A stretch of DNA of 64,000 nt from Bifidobacterium pseudolongum subsp. globosum (GTDB taxonomy: Bacteria > Actinomycetota > Actinomycetes > Actinomycetales > Bifidobacteriaceae). Below are positions 9,581 through 18,068 of the stretch, in pieces. A model generated the notes under the pieces. It had not been told where the DNA came from. It ran no database searches and was given only the letters and a program-made list of their open reading frames with translations. Where the stretch lies: contig NZ_JGZG01000005.1 in NCBI RefSeq assembly GCF_000741295.1, forward strand, positions 1-64,000, written 5' to 3'. Position numbers and translations under genes: made by a program. The number at the start of each line of letters is the position of its first letter. Position 1 is the stretch's first letter.

Positions 9581-10415
9581 ATGGATATGCTTCAGATTCG
9601 GAATACTTACGATGATTATCGGAGCACGGAAGGTGTGGGATTGGCTCGTGTATTTCTTGCTCGGTTAGGCGCAATAGGCATGGTTGTTTGTCTTGCCTGC
9701 GGACTGCTTGCTGGGTGTGCTCCAGTGGGATGGATTCGGACAACGGCGTGGAAGGACAGCGCATTGCATCGTCCATGTCGGACCATGTGCAGTTGTTACT
9801 GGACCTGAATCAGAAGAACCTTGACGGGCAGATGGACGGTACGCCCATGAGTGAGTATCAGGTGGCCATCCTGAAACGAGCACTGGCAGCCGGGGGAAGG
9901 GTTAGCCGGGCCGACTACGAGCAGGCATGGGCGAGCTACCGTCAATGCATTGTCAACAAAGGGTATGCTTCGCCGCCGATTATGAAGGTCGGTGAGTTCT
10001 ACCAAGCACAGTGGTCAATGGCATCTGTTGAAGGGCAGGAGGCGCGGGTGGAAAACTGCGTGAGGATGACATGGCATGTGGCATATCGGAGATGCTGAAC
10101 GTGAACGAGGTATATCAACGCCAGCATTCGAATCCAGCACTGTACAGGAATCCGTCGGAGGGTGTGGTGGATTGCCTGCATCGCAACAATCTGGTGAAGG
10201 CCTCATACACTGCGAAGGAATACGATGAGGAGAACTGCAGATTCGACAAATACTGGAATGATCGCCGTATGGGACGTGCCCCCACCATCGCCGAGACGCA
10301 CGGGCATTTCAGTTTTGATTACAGCGACGTTGATGCGGCCACGTGTCTGGCGAACAATCATGAGGCCATGGATGTCCAAGAATGCAAACCGCCGGAATGG
10401 AAGCTATTCGGATAG
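9581..10415 (+). pseudogene. frameshifted lipoprotein gene
   Basis: Three consecutive open segments in three frames read like one lipoprotein. Segment one (from ATG 9581) ends in a lipobox, GLLAGCAPVG, with Cys at about residue 46. The sense then moves to another frame near 9730 (MDSDNGVEGQRIAS... to ...ARVENCVRMTWHVA) and to a third near 10078 (CGISEMLNVNEVY... to ...PPEWKLFG). The middle and last segments are polar, rich in Tyr, Asn and Cys, and have coherent codon use. Two frameshifts explain the pattern best; the second lies at a repeat of GGCATGTGGCAT-like bases. I do not recognise the family. Sequencing error or two separate small genes are other possibilities. Confidence 0.55.
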
Positions 10416-10423
10416 GGGGCGGA

Positions 10424-10468
10424 GATGGATGGCTCTCGCGATGGGAACCATCACAGAGACCATCCATC
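10424..10468. terminator. hairpin between lipoprotein pseudogene and metY
   Basis: GATGGATGG at 10424-10432 pairs with CCATCCATC at 10460-10468 around a 27-nt loop. The two flanking genes converge here, so it could serve both strands. The loop is long and there is no T-tract. Confidence 0.35.
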
Positions 10469-10481
10469 ATCCGGATAGGAG

Positions 10482-11774
10482 CTAGTTGTTGGAGGGGAGT
10501 ACGGCATCGAGCGCCTGTTTGACGTCCGCGATGATGTCCGCGGCGTTTTCGATGCCGCAGCTCAGACGCACCAGGTCGATGCCGACGCCCGCCTCTTCGA
10601 GCTGCTGTTCGGTCAGCTGGCGGTGCGTCGTGCCCGCCGGGTACAGCACACAGCTGCGCGCGTCGGCCACGTGCGTGGCGATCGAGATCATCTTGAGGTG
10701 GTCGAGGAACGCCGAGACCTTCTTGCGGCCGCCGGGCACGCCGAACGCGATCACACCGCACGTGCCGTTGGGCATGTACTTTTCGGCGAGCGCATGGTAG
10801 CGGTCATCCGGCAGGCCAGGGAAGCTGACCCACGAGATGCGCGGATCGGCCTCGAGGAACTCGGCCACGGCCAGTGCGTTCGCGCAGTGGCGCTCCATGC
10901 GCACGCCCAGGGATTCAAGGTGCATGCCCATGATCCACGAGTTGATCGGCGCCGGGGTGGAGCCGAAGTCGCGCATGAGCTGCGCGGTGGCCTTGGTGAT
11001 GAACGCGGCCTTGCCGAAGTCCTTGGCGTACACCACGCCGTGGTACGAATCGTCGGGGGTCGTCAACCCCGGGAACTTCTCGGCGTGCGCCATCCAGTCG
11101 AAGTTGCCGGAGTCCACGATCGCGCCGCCCACGCATGAGCCATGGCCGTCCATGTACTTGGTGGTGGCGTGCGTCACGATGTCCACGCCGAATTCAATCG
11201 GGCGACAGTTGATCGGCGTGGGGAACGTGTTGTCCACGATGAGCGGCACGCCGTGGCGGTGCGCGGCCTCGGCGAACTTCTCGAAGTCGAGCACGATGAG
11301 CGCGGGATTGGCGATCGATTCACCGAACACGGCCTTCGTGTTCGGCTGGAACGCCGCCTCGAGCTCCTCTTCGGAACAGTCGGGGCTCACAAAGGTGCAG
11401 GTGACGCCCATCTTGCGCATCGTCACGTTGATGAGGTTGAACGTGCCGCCGTAGATCGCGCTCGAGGCGACGATGTGGTCGCCTTCGTTGCAGATGTTGA
11501 ACAGCGCGAAGAAGTTGGCCGCCTGGCCGGACGAGGTGAGCATGGCCGCGACGCCGCCTTCCATCTCGCAGATCTTGGCGGCCACGGTGTCGTTCGTGGG
11601 GTTCTGCAGGCGCGTGTAGAAGTAACCGCTTTCGGAAAGGTCGAAGAGTCGGCTCATCTGCTCGCTCGAGGTGTATTTGAACGTCGTCGCCTGGATGATC
11701 GGCGGCGTGCGCGATTCGCCGTTGCCCGGCTGGTAGCCGCCCTGCACGCAGATGGTGTCAACATGTTCGCTCAT
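10482..11774 (-). CDS. metY: O-acetylhomoserine sulfhydrylase (aminocarboxypropyltransferase)
   Basis: A 430-residue PLP enzyme of the Cys/Met metabolism family that makes homocysteine from O-acetylhomoserine and sulfide, bypassing cystathionine. The PLP lysine is K206 in HATTKYMDGHGSCVGG. Other family hallmarks are the N-terminal DTICVQGGYQPGNGESRTPPI, YTRLQNPTNDTV and LTSSGQAANFFALFNIC. Its length (about 430, not 380-400) fits MetY rather than MetB or MetC. The ATG has GAGGAG upstream. It is monocistronic: a strong hairpin lies upstream and a weaker one downstream. I searched 11775-11889 by eye for a SAM riboswitch and found none. Confidence 0.92.
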   Translation of the reverse strand: MSEHVDTICVQGGYQPGNGESRTPPIIQATTFKYTSSEQMSRLFDLSESGYFYTRLQNPTNDTVAAKICEMEGGVAAMLTSSGQAANFFALFNICNEGDHIVASSAIYGGTFNLINVTMRKMGVTCTFVSPDCSEEELEAAFQPNTKAVFGESIANPALIVLDFEKFAEAAHRHGVPLIVDNTFPTPINCRPIEFGVDIVTHATTKYMDGHGSCVGGAIVDSGNFDWMAHAEKFPGLTTPDDSYHGVVYAKDFGKAAFITKATAQLMRDFGSTPAPINSWIMGMHLESLGVRMERHCANALAVAEFLEADPRISWVSFPGLPDDRYHALAEKYMPNGTCGVIAFGVPGGRKKVSAFLDHLKMISIATHVADARSCVLYPAGTTHRQLTEQQLEEAGVGIDLVRLSCGIENAADIIADVKQALDAVLPSNN

Positions 11775-11810
11775 GGATTCGTCTCCTCAACGGTCGGCCG
11801 CCCATGCGCG

Positions 11811-11861
11811 GGCGGCGTGGATGCCTGTGTGTGGTATTACACCACACACAGGCATGCCGCC
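11811..11861. terminator. hairpin between the metallopeptidase remnant and metY
   Basis: A 15-bp perfect stem (11821-11835 with 11841-11855, loop ATTAC) is extended by GGCGGC (11811-11816) pairing with GCCGCC (11856-11861), leaving a 4-base bulge on one side. It ends the minus-strand metallopeptidase transcript upstream of metY. Confidence 0.65.
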
Positions 11862-11889
11862 GGCGTGCATGTCCGCATAGTGCGGCGGG

Positions 11890-13101
11890 TCAGTCCGCCG
11901 AGATGCTGCAGTGGCCGTCGTGCACGAGCTGCGCGGCGGTGTCGGAGGCGTCGGTCATCGTATACCATGGCGCGTTTTGCACGCCCGAGTTCAGCACGTC
12001 GCGTTCCGCGCCGAAGTACAGGGTGGCGTAGCTGTTGGTGAGCGCCTCGTGATCCACGCGTAGTGCAGGCGCAGTGGTGCCGCAGATGCGGTAGATCATC
12101 GCGTGCGCCAGTTCGTGTTTCACGGCGTTCGGGTAGTACGATCCTGTCACGTCGTACGTCCAGTTGCGGGAGTTCTGGTTGATGTAGATGAGGTTCGGGG
12201 TGGCGGAGCAGAACGCGCCCAATGTGGTCTCGTCGGCAAGGCGCGTGGAGCCGGAGCAGTGGTCGTAGACCGACTTGAAGTCGTAGGTCGGGCTCAGCCC
12301 CACCGAGGCGATGAGCTGTTCGCCGGCGGCGAGGTAGGTGCCATCGGATCCCATCGCAATCGGTACGGCCTTGATCTTCTGCTCCCAGTCCGCGGTGAGC
12401 GTGGGGATGTCCGGCTGGGAAGACTTGAGGTCGAAGGCCCCCGTGTACAGGTCGCGCACATTGCCCTCGGAATCCCGCAGCGTGGCGTGGATGCCAAGGT
12501 CTTCGCCGTGCAGGAACTTCTGTTCCAATTCGTTGAGTGCGGTGGTCTGTGCGTTGTAATAGATGTCGATCTCGTTGGGGTCGGTTGTGGTGCGCTCGCC
12601 GGAGGCTTCGAGCTCCTGTTCGGCAGTGAGGAGGTATTTGAGCCATGCGCCGTAATACTCCACGCCCCGGTCGCTCAGTTCGGGCAGCAGCTTGATTGCG
12701 TCGTCGGGGGATTTGCTGTTGTATTCGCTGGATTTGCCCTCGAGCAACTGCTTGTATTGCGTATAGCTGTCGGCTTCGGAGAACCGGTAGACCTTCTGGT
12801 CCTTCACCGTGCCGTCGTCGTTGAGGTAGTCCTCCGGCTCGTAGCCGCGTGCGCGCAGGTCCTCGAGCGCGCTCTGGTCGTAGTCGTCCGTGTCCATCGT
12901 CTGGTGCGCCGCGCGCCCGGCCGAGGAGACGACCGTGCCGATGCCGAAGAAGACAAGGAGCAGCACCATAACGCCGGCGATGACGCCGATCACCACGGCG
13001 CCGGTGTGCTTGCGCGCCACGGTCGGCGCACCGGCGGCGCGGGGATCCATGGTGCTGGGCCCCATGGGGTAGCCTGGCCTGCTGTTCGCTCCCCATGTGG
13101 G
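11890..13101 (-). pseudogene. 3' part of IS607-interrupted membrane metallopeptidase gene
   Basis: This part holds one membrane helix (GAVVIGVIAGVMVLLLVFF, about residues 22-42 counted from the ATG at 13065) and a long extracytoplasmic domain with a zinc-protease motif HELAHAM followed by IYRICGTTAP. It resembles predicted neutral zinc metallopeptidases. The frame stays open upstream of 13065 (ANSRPGYP...) up to the left end of the IS607 element. The missing N-terminus is at 15042-15344 on the same strand; joining 15042 to 13101 restores one frame of 504 residues. The remnant could still be made from the ATG at 13065 and keep its anchor and active site, so loss of function is not certain. Confidence 0.75.
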
Positions 13102-13162
13102 GTTGTTAGCTGTTTCCTAAACGATTTGCTCTAATATATTTTAATATGCTATGCTATACTGC

Positions 13163-13750
13163 ATGTTAGTGAAGGAATGGGCTGAGCGCGAGCACCTGCA
13201 CCCGCAGACCGTGTGGAAGTGGTGCCGCACCGGAAAGATGCCCGTTCCTGTCGAACGCACGCCGTCTGGCATGTGGCTCGTTCATGACCCCAAGTACGAA
13301 ACACCCGCGCCGTCGGATGCCAAGCAGTCGCGCACCGTCTGTTATGCGCGCGTCTCGTCAGCCGACCGGAAGGCTGACTTGCAGCGTCAGACCGACCGGC
13401 TCAAGGCGTTCGCGCTCAGCATGGGCGTGGAAGCTCCCGAGGTCGTCACGGAGACCGGTTCGGGTATGAACGACAAACGGCGCAAGCTCAACCGTCTGCT
13501 GGCCGACCCGACGGTGGGCGTGATAATCGTGGAGCACCGGGACAGGCTCGCCCGCATGAACGCGGGACTGGTCGAAAGCGCCCTCAAGGCGCAAAACCGT
13601 AAACTTATCGTCGTGGATGACACGGAACTCAACGATGATTTGGTGCGGGATATGACCGAGGTGCTCACCTCGTTGTGTGCGCGCCTGTACGGACGCAGGG
13701 CTGCGAGCAACAAAGCGAAGGCCGCGTTGAAGGCGGTCGAACATGCTTGA
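13163..13750 (+). CDS. tnpA: IS607 serine recombinase TnpA
   Basis: A 195-residue transposase. The N-terminus is a MerR-like helix-turn-helix (MLVKEWAEREHLHPQTVWKW and following GKMPVP), which binds the element ends. The serine-recombinase domain follows with YARVSSADRK, where S65 or S66 is the nucleophile, DLQRQTDRL, and VEHRDRLARM. It cuts and joins at a GG dinucleotide. I prefer the ATG at 13163 because MLVKEWAERE matches family N-termini; an ATG at 13151 is also in frame. A TAATAT-type -10 at 13142-13147 lies just ahead and no Shine-Dalgarno sequence is seen. The stop overlaps the tnpB start. Confidence 0.9.
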   Translation: MLVKEWAEREHLHPQTVWKWCRTGKMPVPVERTPSGMWLVHDPKYETPAPSDAKQSRTVCYARVSSADRKADLQRQTDRLKAFALSMGVEAPEVVTETGSGMNDKRRKLNRLLADPTVGVIIVEHRDRLARMNAGLVESALKAQNRKLIVVDDTELNDDLVRDMTEVLTSLCARLYGRRAASNKAKAALKAVEHA

Positions 13751-15032
13751 GGCGGTGAAAGTGGCGCTCGACCCCACGCCACGGCAGGAGCGGTTGCTGG
13801 AGGGGCACGCGAGCGCGGCGCGCTTCGCCTATAATCTCATGCTTTCACATGTGCAGTCCCAGTTGGCGCGCGGTGAGAAGGCGGATTGGTCGATGTACGC
13901 GCAGCGGCGTTGGTGGAACGAGTGGAAAACCGAGATCGCGCCGTGGTGGGGCGAGTACAGCAAGGAGGCATACAACAGCGCGTTCGAATCATTGGCGGCC
14001 GCGTTGCGGAACTTCTTCGACGCGAAGACCGGCAGGCGCAAGGGCAGGCGCATGGGCTGGCCCAAATACCGGTCGAAGCGTCGCGGCACGCCGCGGTTCG
14101 CGTACACGACCGGATCGTTCGGCCTTGTCGAGGGCGATCCGAAACGGTTGAAACTGCCCCGCGTCGGCCGTGTGCACTGCATGGAGGATATCGCCAGGCG
14201 CGTCGGGGACGCGAAAGTGGTGCGCATGAGCGTATCCAAACGGGCGGGACGCTGGTATGCGTCGCTGACCGTCGAACGCGACACCCCGACCGCACCCGCT
14301 GCACCTAGAGGTGGCGGTGTCGGTGTGGACTTGGGCGTCAAGGCCCTCGCCGCACTCTCCGACGGCACGGTGGTGCCGAATCCTCGTCATATGAGCGGGA
14401 GCCTTCGCCGACTCGCCCATGCGCAACGCGTCCTGAGCCGACGCAGGGAAGGCTCGAACCGTTGGTGGAAAGCCAGAACCCGTGTGCAACGCATCCACGC
14501 ACGCATCGCCGATCAACGACGAGACGGGCTCGACAAACTCACGGACCGGTTGACCCGTACCTACACTGACATCGCCATCGAAGATTTGAACGTGGCCGGC
14601 ATGGTCAAGAACCACAGGCTCGCCCGAGCCGTGGCTGATTGCGGGTTCGCCGAACTGCGCCGACAGCTGGTGTACAAAAGCATGCGCACGGGCGCACGCG
14701 TCCATGTGATCAACCGTTGGTATCCATCAAGTAAGACGTGCTCGAACTGCGGGACGGTGAAAGCCAAACTGTCCCTCAATGAGCGCACGTACCATTGCGA
14801 TGCCTGCGGATTCAGGATTGACCGCGATCTGAACGCGGCCATCAACATCGAGAAGCGAATCGTCGCCCCGAGTGCCGAGGAGACATTAAACGCACGCGGA
14901 GGGGACGTAAGACACGACCGGCGTAAGCCGGCCGCGCAGACCCCGGCGAAACGTGAACCAAGCAGCCACAACAATGGCATGAGACTTGGAGCCAGCCTCG
15001 GCAACGAGACTGTGCAAACTACAACAGACTAG
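13743..15032 (+). CDS. tnpB: IS607 TnpB, RNA-guided RuvC nuclease
   Basis: A 429-residue TnpB, ancestor-type relative of Cas12. It cuts DNA next to a short element-adjacent motif using an RNA made from the element's right end. The RuvC acidic residues are visible: D196 in GVDLGVKA, E280 in IEDLNV and D362 in DRDLNAAIN. The zinc finger is C333-x2-C336 and C352-x2-C355. The N-terminal LDPTPRQERLLEGHASAARFAYN is typical. The C-terminal ETLNARGGDV tail is common to IS607/IS605 TnpB and overlaps the RNA scaffold. Nothing is truncated. It starts with an ATG overlapping the tnpA stop by 8 bp. Confidence 0.92.
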   Translation: MLEAVKVALDPTPRQERLLEGHASAARFAYNLMLSHVQSQLARGEKADWSMYAQRRWWNEWKTEIAPWWGEYSKEAYNSAFESLAAALRNFFDAKTGRRKGRRMGWPKYRSKRRGTPRFAYTTGSFGLVEGDPKRLKLPRVGRVHCMEDIARRVGDAKVVRMSVSKRAGRWYASLTVERDTPTAPAAPRGGGVGVDLGVKALAALSDGTVVPNPRHMSGSLRRLAHAQRVLSRRREGSNRWWKARTRVQRIHARIADQRRDGLDKLTDRLTRTYTDIAIEDLNVAGMVKNHRLARAVADCGFAELRRQLVYKSMRTGARVHVINRWYPSSKTCSNCGTVKAKLSLNERTYHCDACGFRIDRDLNAAINIEKRIVAPSAEETLNARGGDVRHDRRKPAAQTPAKREPSSHNNGMRLGASLGNETVQTTTD

Positions 15033-15041
15033 CTTGCAACG
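14870..15041 (+). ncRNA. putative omega RNA (reRNA) of TnpB
   Basis: In IS605/IS607 elements the guide RNA scaffold overlaps the 3' end of tnpB and ends at the element's right border, with the guide read from the flank. The tnpB stop at 15030-15032 is only about 9 bp before the border, so the scaffold must lie in the coding tail. A hairpin CCGGC-GTAA-GCCGG (14919-14932) with a GNRA-type loop is seen there. The 5' limit is a guess. The guide would begin at 15042. Confidence 0.4.
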
Positions 15042-15344
15042 GTACGGCGTGGTCTGGTATGGGGTGCCGGAGGTGAACGGATTGTGTGCGCGGGGATGCG
15101 CGCCTGGCATCGTGCCGATGGCTGGCGCGGGGTAGACCGGCGTGTGGGGAGAGTGTGGTGACCTTTGTGGTGGGGCCCCGTACGGCGTTGTGTCGGGTGT
15201 TTGCGCGGCGGGTGTCTGCGCAGTGGGGCCTGTGGGGAAGGCGACCGGCGTCGGGCCGGGATGCGGCTGCTGCGTCGGTTGGGGTGCTTGCGGTCGTGCA
15301 TGCTGCTGGTACCGGTGTGGTGAGTTGGTGTTTGGCCCGCTCAT
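15042..15344 (-). pseudogene. 5' part of the interrupted metallopeptidase gene
   Basis: The first 101 codons of the gene whose remainder lies at 11890-13101. The ATG at 15342-15344 has a strong AAGGGGG ribosome site. The encoded segment is rich in Pro, Gln, Thr and Tyr (MSGPNTNSPHRYQQH... to ...SGTPYQTTPY), a cytoplasmic low-complexity leader like those on many actinobacterial single-pass proteins. Reading through the insertion would add Arg-Cys-Lys and run antisense through the tnpB tail. With the element removed, TPY is followed directly by PTWGANSRPGYP, the same composition and the same frame. Confidence 0.75.
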
Positions 15345-15568
15345 CAATCCCCCTTGCTTGTGGTCGGCCGTTCGGCCATGGGCGTGCTCGGCGATGTGGG
15401 CCACATCGTAACAAAACCGGACTGCGGGGTTGTGTGCTTGTTCACGTTTTCCACCGCTTTCAGCGATGCGCGTAGCGCCGCCGGACGCGGCGCGGAGGGC
15501 GGGCGGTAGTGTGAACAGTAGCGGTGCGGGCCATCCACGCCTCGCGCCAACCCGGACAGGAGTGATCA

Positions 15569-16093
15569 ATGAAGACATCGGTGATGGTGTTCCATCCGAA
15601 CATCGCGCGCTCGCGCATCAACGCGGCGCTCATGGAGCGCGCGCAGAACGAACCGGAGCTCGACCTGGTGGTGCGTGACATGTATGCGCTGTACCCGGAT
15701 TTCCATATCAATGTGGAAGAGGAGCAACGTGTGGCCGATGGCGCGGACCGCCTGGTGTTCCAGTTCCCGTTCTACTGGTACAGCGCGCCCGCGCTGATGA
15801 AGCAGTGGGAGGATGAGGTGCTCAGCTCCGGTTGGGCATATGGGCCGGACGCGCGCATCGCCGGCAAGCGCATGATGCTCGCGGTCAGCACCGGTGGCCT
15901 CAAAGACACCTATTCGGTCGAGGGCAAGCACCACGCCGCCATGAGCGAACTGCTGCTGCCGTACCGCATCATGGCGCAGTATCTGGGTCTGGAGTTCGAG
16001 GAACCGTTCATTGTGCACGGCGCCTATGCGCCCGACCTCGACGACGGCGCGCTCGCCGCCGTGGCACAGGAGTACGTGGCCCGCCTGCACTAG
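15569..16093 (+). CDS. NAD(P)H-dependent oxidoreductase, flavodoxin fold (KefF/MdaB type)
   Basis: A 174-residue FMN/FAD quinone reductase of the flavodoxin-2 family. It starts with the flavin-phosphate strand MKTSVMVFHPNIARSRINAAL, followed by VVRDMYALYPDF, the conserved FQFPFYWYSAPALMKQWEDEV and a Gly-rich AVSTGGLKDTYSVEG. These match KefF and MdaB proteins, which reduce quinones or protect potassium efflux systems; the substrate here cannot be told. The ATG is preceded by AGGAGTGATCA. The gene reads away from the interrupted metallopeptidase gene, so 15345-15568 (224 bp) must hold both promoters; I see no clear hexamers there. Confidence 0.8.
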   Translation: MKTSVMVFHPNIARSRINAALMERAQNEPELDLVVRDMYALYPDFHINVEEEQRVADGADRLVFQFPFYWYSAPALMKQWEDEVLSSGWAYGPDARIAGKRMMLAVSTGGLKDTYSVEGKHHAAMSELLLPYRIMAQYLGLEFEEPFIVHGAYAPDLDDGALAAVAQEYVARLH

Positions 16094-16188
16094 CAATCCG
16101 TGCCGTGCGCATATGGAATGATTGCGCCTGGCATGCCACAATGGCCGTAAAACCCAATCATTGCAACGCGACACGCCATTGACGGTTT

Positions 16189-16257
16189 TATAGTTAGACG
16201 ATTTGACAAAGCGCCTATGCGTCGTTTACACTCTCTTTGTAAGACGAATGAACAATA
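16189..16257 (+). promoter_or_regulatory. xylA promoter with two ROK-type operator candidates
   Basis: A -35 TTGACA (16203-16208) and -10 TACACT (16227-16232) are 18 bp apart. Site A, TATAGTTAGACGA at 16189-16201, touches the -35; site B, GTAAGACGAATGAACAATA at 16239-16257, lies just after the -10. Both resemble the palindrome between xylB and the ROK gene (TATAGTTAGATGAATAAAC). Repression by the ROK protein is an inference. Confidence 0.6.
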
Positions 16258-16293
16258 GTTCGTCACAACGCACGATCAACAAAGGAGTGATCC

Positions 16294-17643
16294 ATGGGAC
16301 TGTGGGATATCGACAAGATCGAGTACGTCGGCCGCGGCAACGGCCCGGTCGAGGGGCTCGGCTTCCAGTATTATGACGCCGACAAAGTGGTCGCCGGCAA
16401 GAAGATGAAGGACTGGCTGCGCTTCGGTGTGGCATGGTGGCACACCTTCGACGCGCCGCTCACCGACCCCTTCGGCGATGGCACCGCCCAGCGCCCGTGG
16501 GACGGCAAGTACTCCGACCCGATGGACAACGCGCTCGCCAAGGTGGACTACGCGTTCGAGTTCTTCACCAAGCTCGGCGCCGAGTACTTCTGCTTCCATG
16601 ACCGCGACATCGCCCCGGAAGGCGATACGCTGCGCGAGACGAACGCCAACCTCGACCGCGTGGTCGACAAGATCGAAGAGAACATGCAGTCCACCGGCGT
16701 GAAGCTGCTGTGGAACACCTCGTCGCTCTTCACCAACCCGCGCTTCGTGGCGGGCGCCTCCACCTCGCCGTTCGCCGACGTCTACGCCTATGCCGCGGCG
16801 CAGCTCAAGCACTCCCTCGAGATCGGCAAGCGCCTGGGCGCCGAGAACTACGTGTTCTGGGGCGGCCGCGAAGGCTACGAGAACCTGTGGGTCACCGACA
16901 TGAAGCGTGAGCAGGAGCACATGGCGAAGTTCTTCCACATGTGCGCCGACTACGCCAAGCAGATCGGCATGGACGCCCAGTTCCTCATCGAGCCGAAGGC
17001 CAAGGAACCGACGACGCACCAGTACGACTTCGACGCGGCCACGGCATGCAATTTCCTGCGCGCCTATGACCTGATCGACGTCTTCAAGCTCAACCTCGAA
17101 GGCAACCACGCCAACCTCGCAGGCCACACCTACCAGCACGAGATTCGCGTCGCCCGCGACAACGGCGTGCTCGGTTCGCTCGACGCCAACCAGGGCGACA
17201 TGCTGCTCGGCTGGGACCTCGATGAGTTCCCGACCAACCTGTACGAGACCACCTCCGTGATGTGGGAAGTGCTCGACGAAGGTCAGATCGGCCCTCACGG
17301 CGGCCTCAACTTCGACGCCAAGCCGCGCCGCACCTCGTTCAGCGCCGAAGACCTGTTCCGCGCGCACATCGCCGGCATGGACACGTTCGCCGCCGGCCTG
17401 CTCGTGGCGGACAAGATGCATCAGGACAAGTACATCGAGGACCTTGTGGCCAACCGTTACGGCTCCTACGATTCGGGCATCGGCAAGTCGATCGACGACG
17501 GCACCGCCACCCTCGAGTCGCTCAATGACTACGCCATCGACATGCCGCAGTCCGAGATCATCGCATCCACGCACCCCGATCACCTCGAGGACGTGAAGGC
17601 GACCATCAACAACTACATCATCGACGCCCTGGCCAACGCCTGA
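16294..17643 (+). CDS. xylA: xylose isomerase
   Basis: Converts D-xylose to D-xylulose in the cytoplasm, the first step of xylose use. The 449-residue length fits class II enzymes. Active-site stretches seen are [14 protein letters not shown] (catalytic His and metal shell), [28 protein letters not shown] and [17 protein letters not shown]. The ATG has AAAGGAG upstream. It is monocistronic, with its own promoter and a hairpin after the stop, yet opens a locus of GH43 xylosidases, an oligosaccharide importer and xylB. Bifidobacteria feed xylulose 5-phosphate into phosphoketolase, so this gene links AXOS use to the bifid shunt. Confidence 0.97.
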   Translation: MGLWDIDKIEYVGRGNGPVEGLGFQYYDADKVVAGKKMKDWLRFGVAWWHTFDAPLTDPFGDGTAQRPWDGKYSDPMDNALAKVDYAFEFFTKLGAEYFCFHDRDIAPEGDTLRETNANLDRVVDKIEENMQSTGVKLLWNTSSLFTNPRFVAGASTSPFADVYAYAAAQLKHSLEIGKRLGAENYVFWGGREGYENLWVTDMKREQEHMAKFFHMCADYAKQIGMDAQFLIEPKAKEPTTHQYDFDAATACNFLRAYDLIDVFKLNLEGNHANLAGHTYQHEIRVARDNGVLGSLDANQGDMLLGWDLDEFPTNLYETTSVMWEVLDEGQIGPHGGLNFDAKPRRTSFSAEDLFRAHIAGMDTFAAGLLVADKMHQDKYIEDLVANRYGSYDSGIGKSIDDGTATLESLNDYAIDMPQSEIIASTHPDHLEDVKATINNYIIDALANA

Positions 17644-17649
17644 CGCCGC

Positions 17650-17686
17650 ACGGTCCGGCCACCTGCCGCATGGGCGGCCGGACCGT
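17650..17686 (+). terminator. xylA terminator hairpin
   Basis: ACGGTCCGGCC (17650-17660) pairs with GGCCGGACCGT (17676-17686) around a 15-nt loop, 6 bp after the xylA stop. There is no T-tract. Confidence 0.65.
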
Positions 17687-18068
17687 CCATCCAACCTCTG
17701 CGGCGCGTGGCATATGCAGTGCACGCTGTATGGCATATGCCGCCAGTAACTCTTTCCTTCCTTCCAATGAATCGCCGCCTGTTCTTTCCTTTCCTCTGCA
17801 GGCGCGATGCAGGCCCAAGGGCCACCGGGCCACACCGTGCACCCATACGCTCCGCGCGCATCCTTCCCATCAAACACACCGCGCGCGGGGAGCACGGCGG
17901 TTCCCGGAGGCCCATGGGCTTTTTCCATACGGGCGGGCATGACGGTGTGTTCGCCCATTGCTTGCGCAAGGCGCATGGCGCACCGCCGAACCGCCCTTAT
18001 ACCCTCCGGCCATGCTGCTGAACCGAATGTACTGTTATGACCGACCACTACCGATATGGAGGACCGCG
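17687..18068. other. long intergenic region between xylA and GH43 gene
   Basis: No gene is supported here. The stretch holds an imperfect inverted repeat with GGCATATGC-like arms (about 17709-17741), a pyrimidine-rich tract (about 17745-17800) and otherwise GC-rich sequence with stops in the candidate frames. The promoter of the GH43 gene at 18069 should lie in it, but I could not identify convincing hexamers or an operator. Confidence 0.4.

Larger units (their letters stand above)
13102..15041 (+). mobile_element. IS607-family insertion sequence
   Basis: About 1,940 bp containing a serine-recombinase tnpA and a tnpB that overlap by 8 bp, the standard IS607 arrangement. There are no terminal inverted repeats and no target duplication, as expected. 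Both ends sit at GG (13101-13102 and 15041-15042), matching the known GG preference; this leaves the borders ambiguous by a base or two. The left end is AT-rich (13100-13162), unlike the flanks. The element lies in a proline-rich coding region of the metallopeptidase gene, on the opposite strand. Both genes look intact, so the element may be active. Confidence 0.85.

Noticed and set aside
11775-11889. SAM riboswitch before metY
   Set aside because: Only the bidirectional hairpin is present; the conserved SAM-I core is not.
11837-13096. Alternative minus-strand frame over the metallopeptidase remnant
   Set aside because: The chosen frame has a membrane helix and HExxH motif; this one is Arg-rich low-complexity sequence.
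13102-15041. Two separate insertion sequences (a resolvase gene and an unrelated tnpB)
   Set aside because: The 8-bp gene overlap and a single clean in-frame excision argue for one IS607 element.
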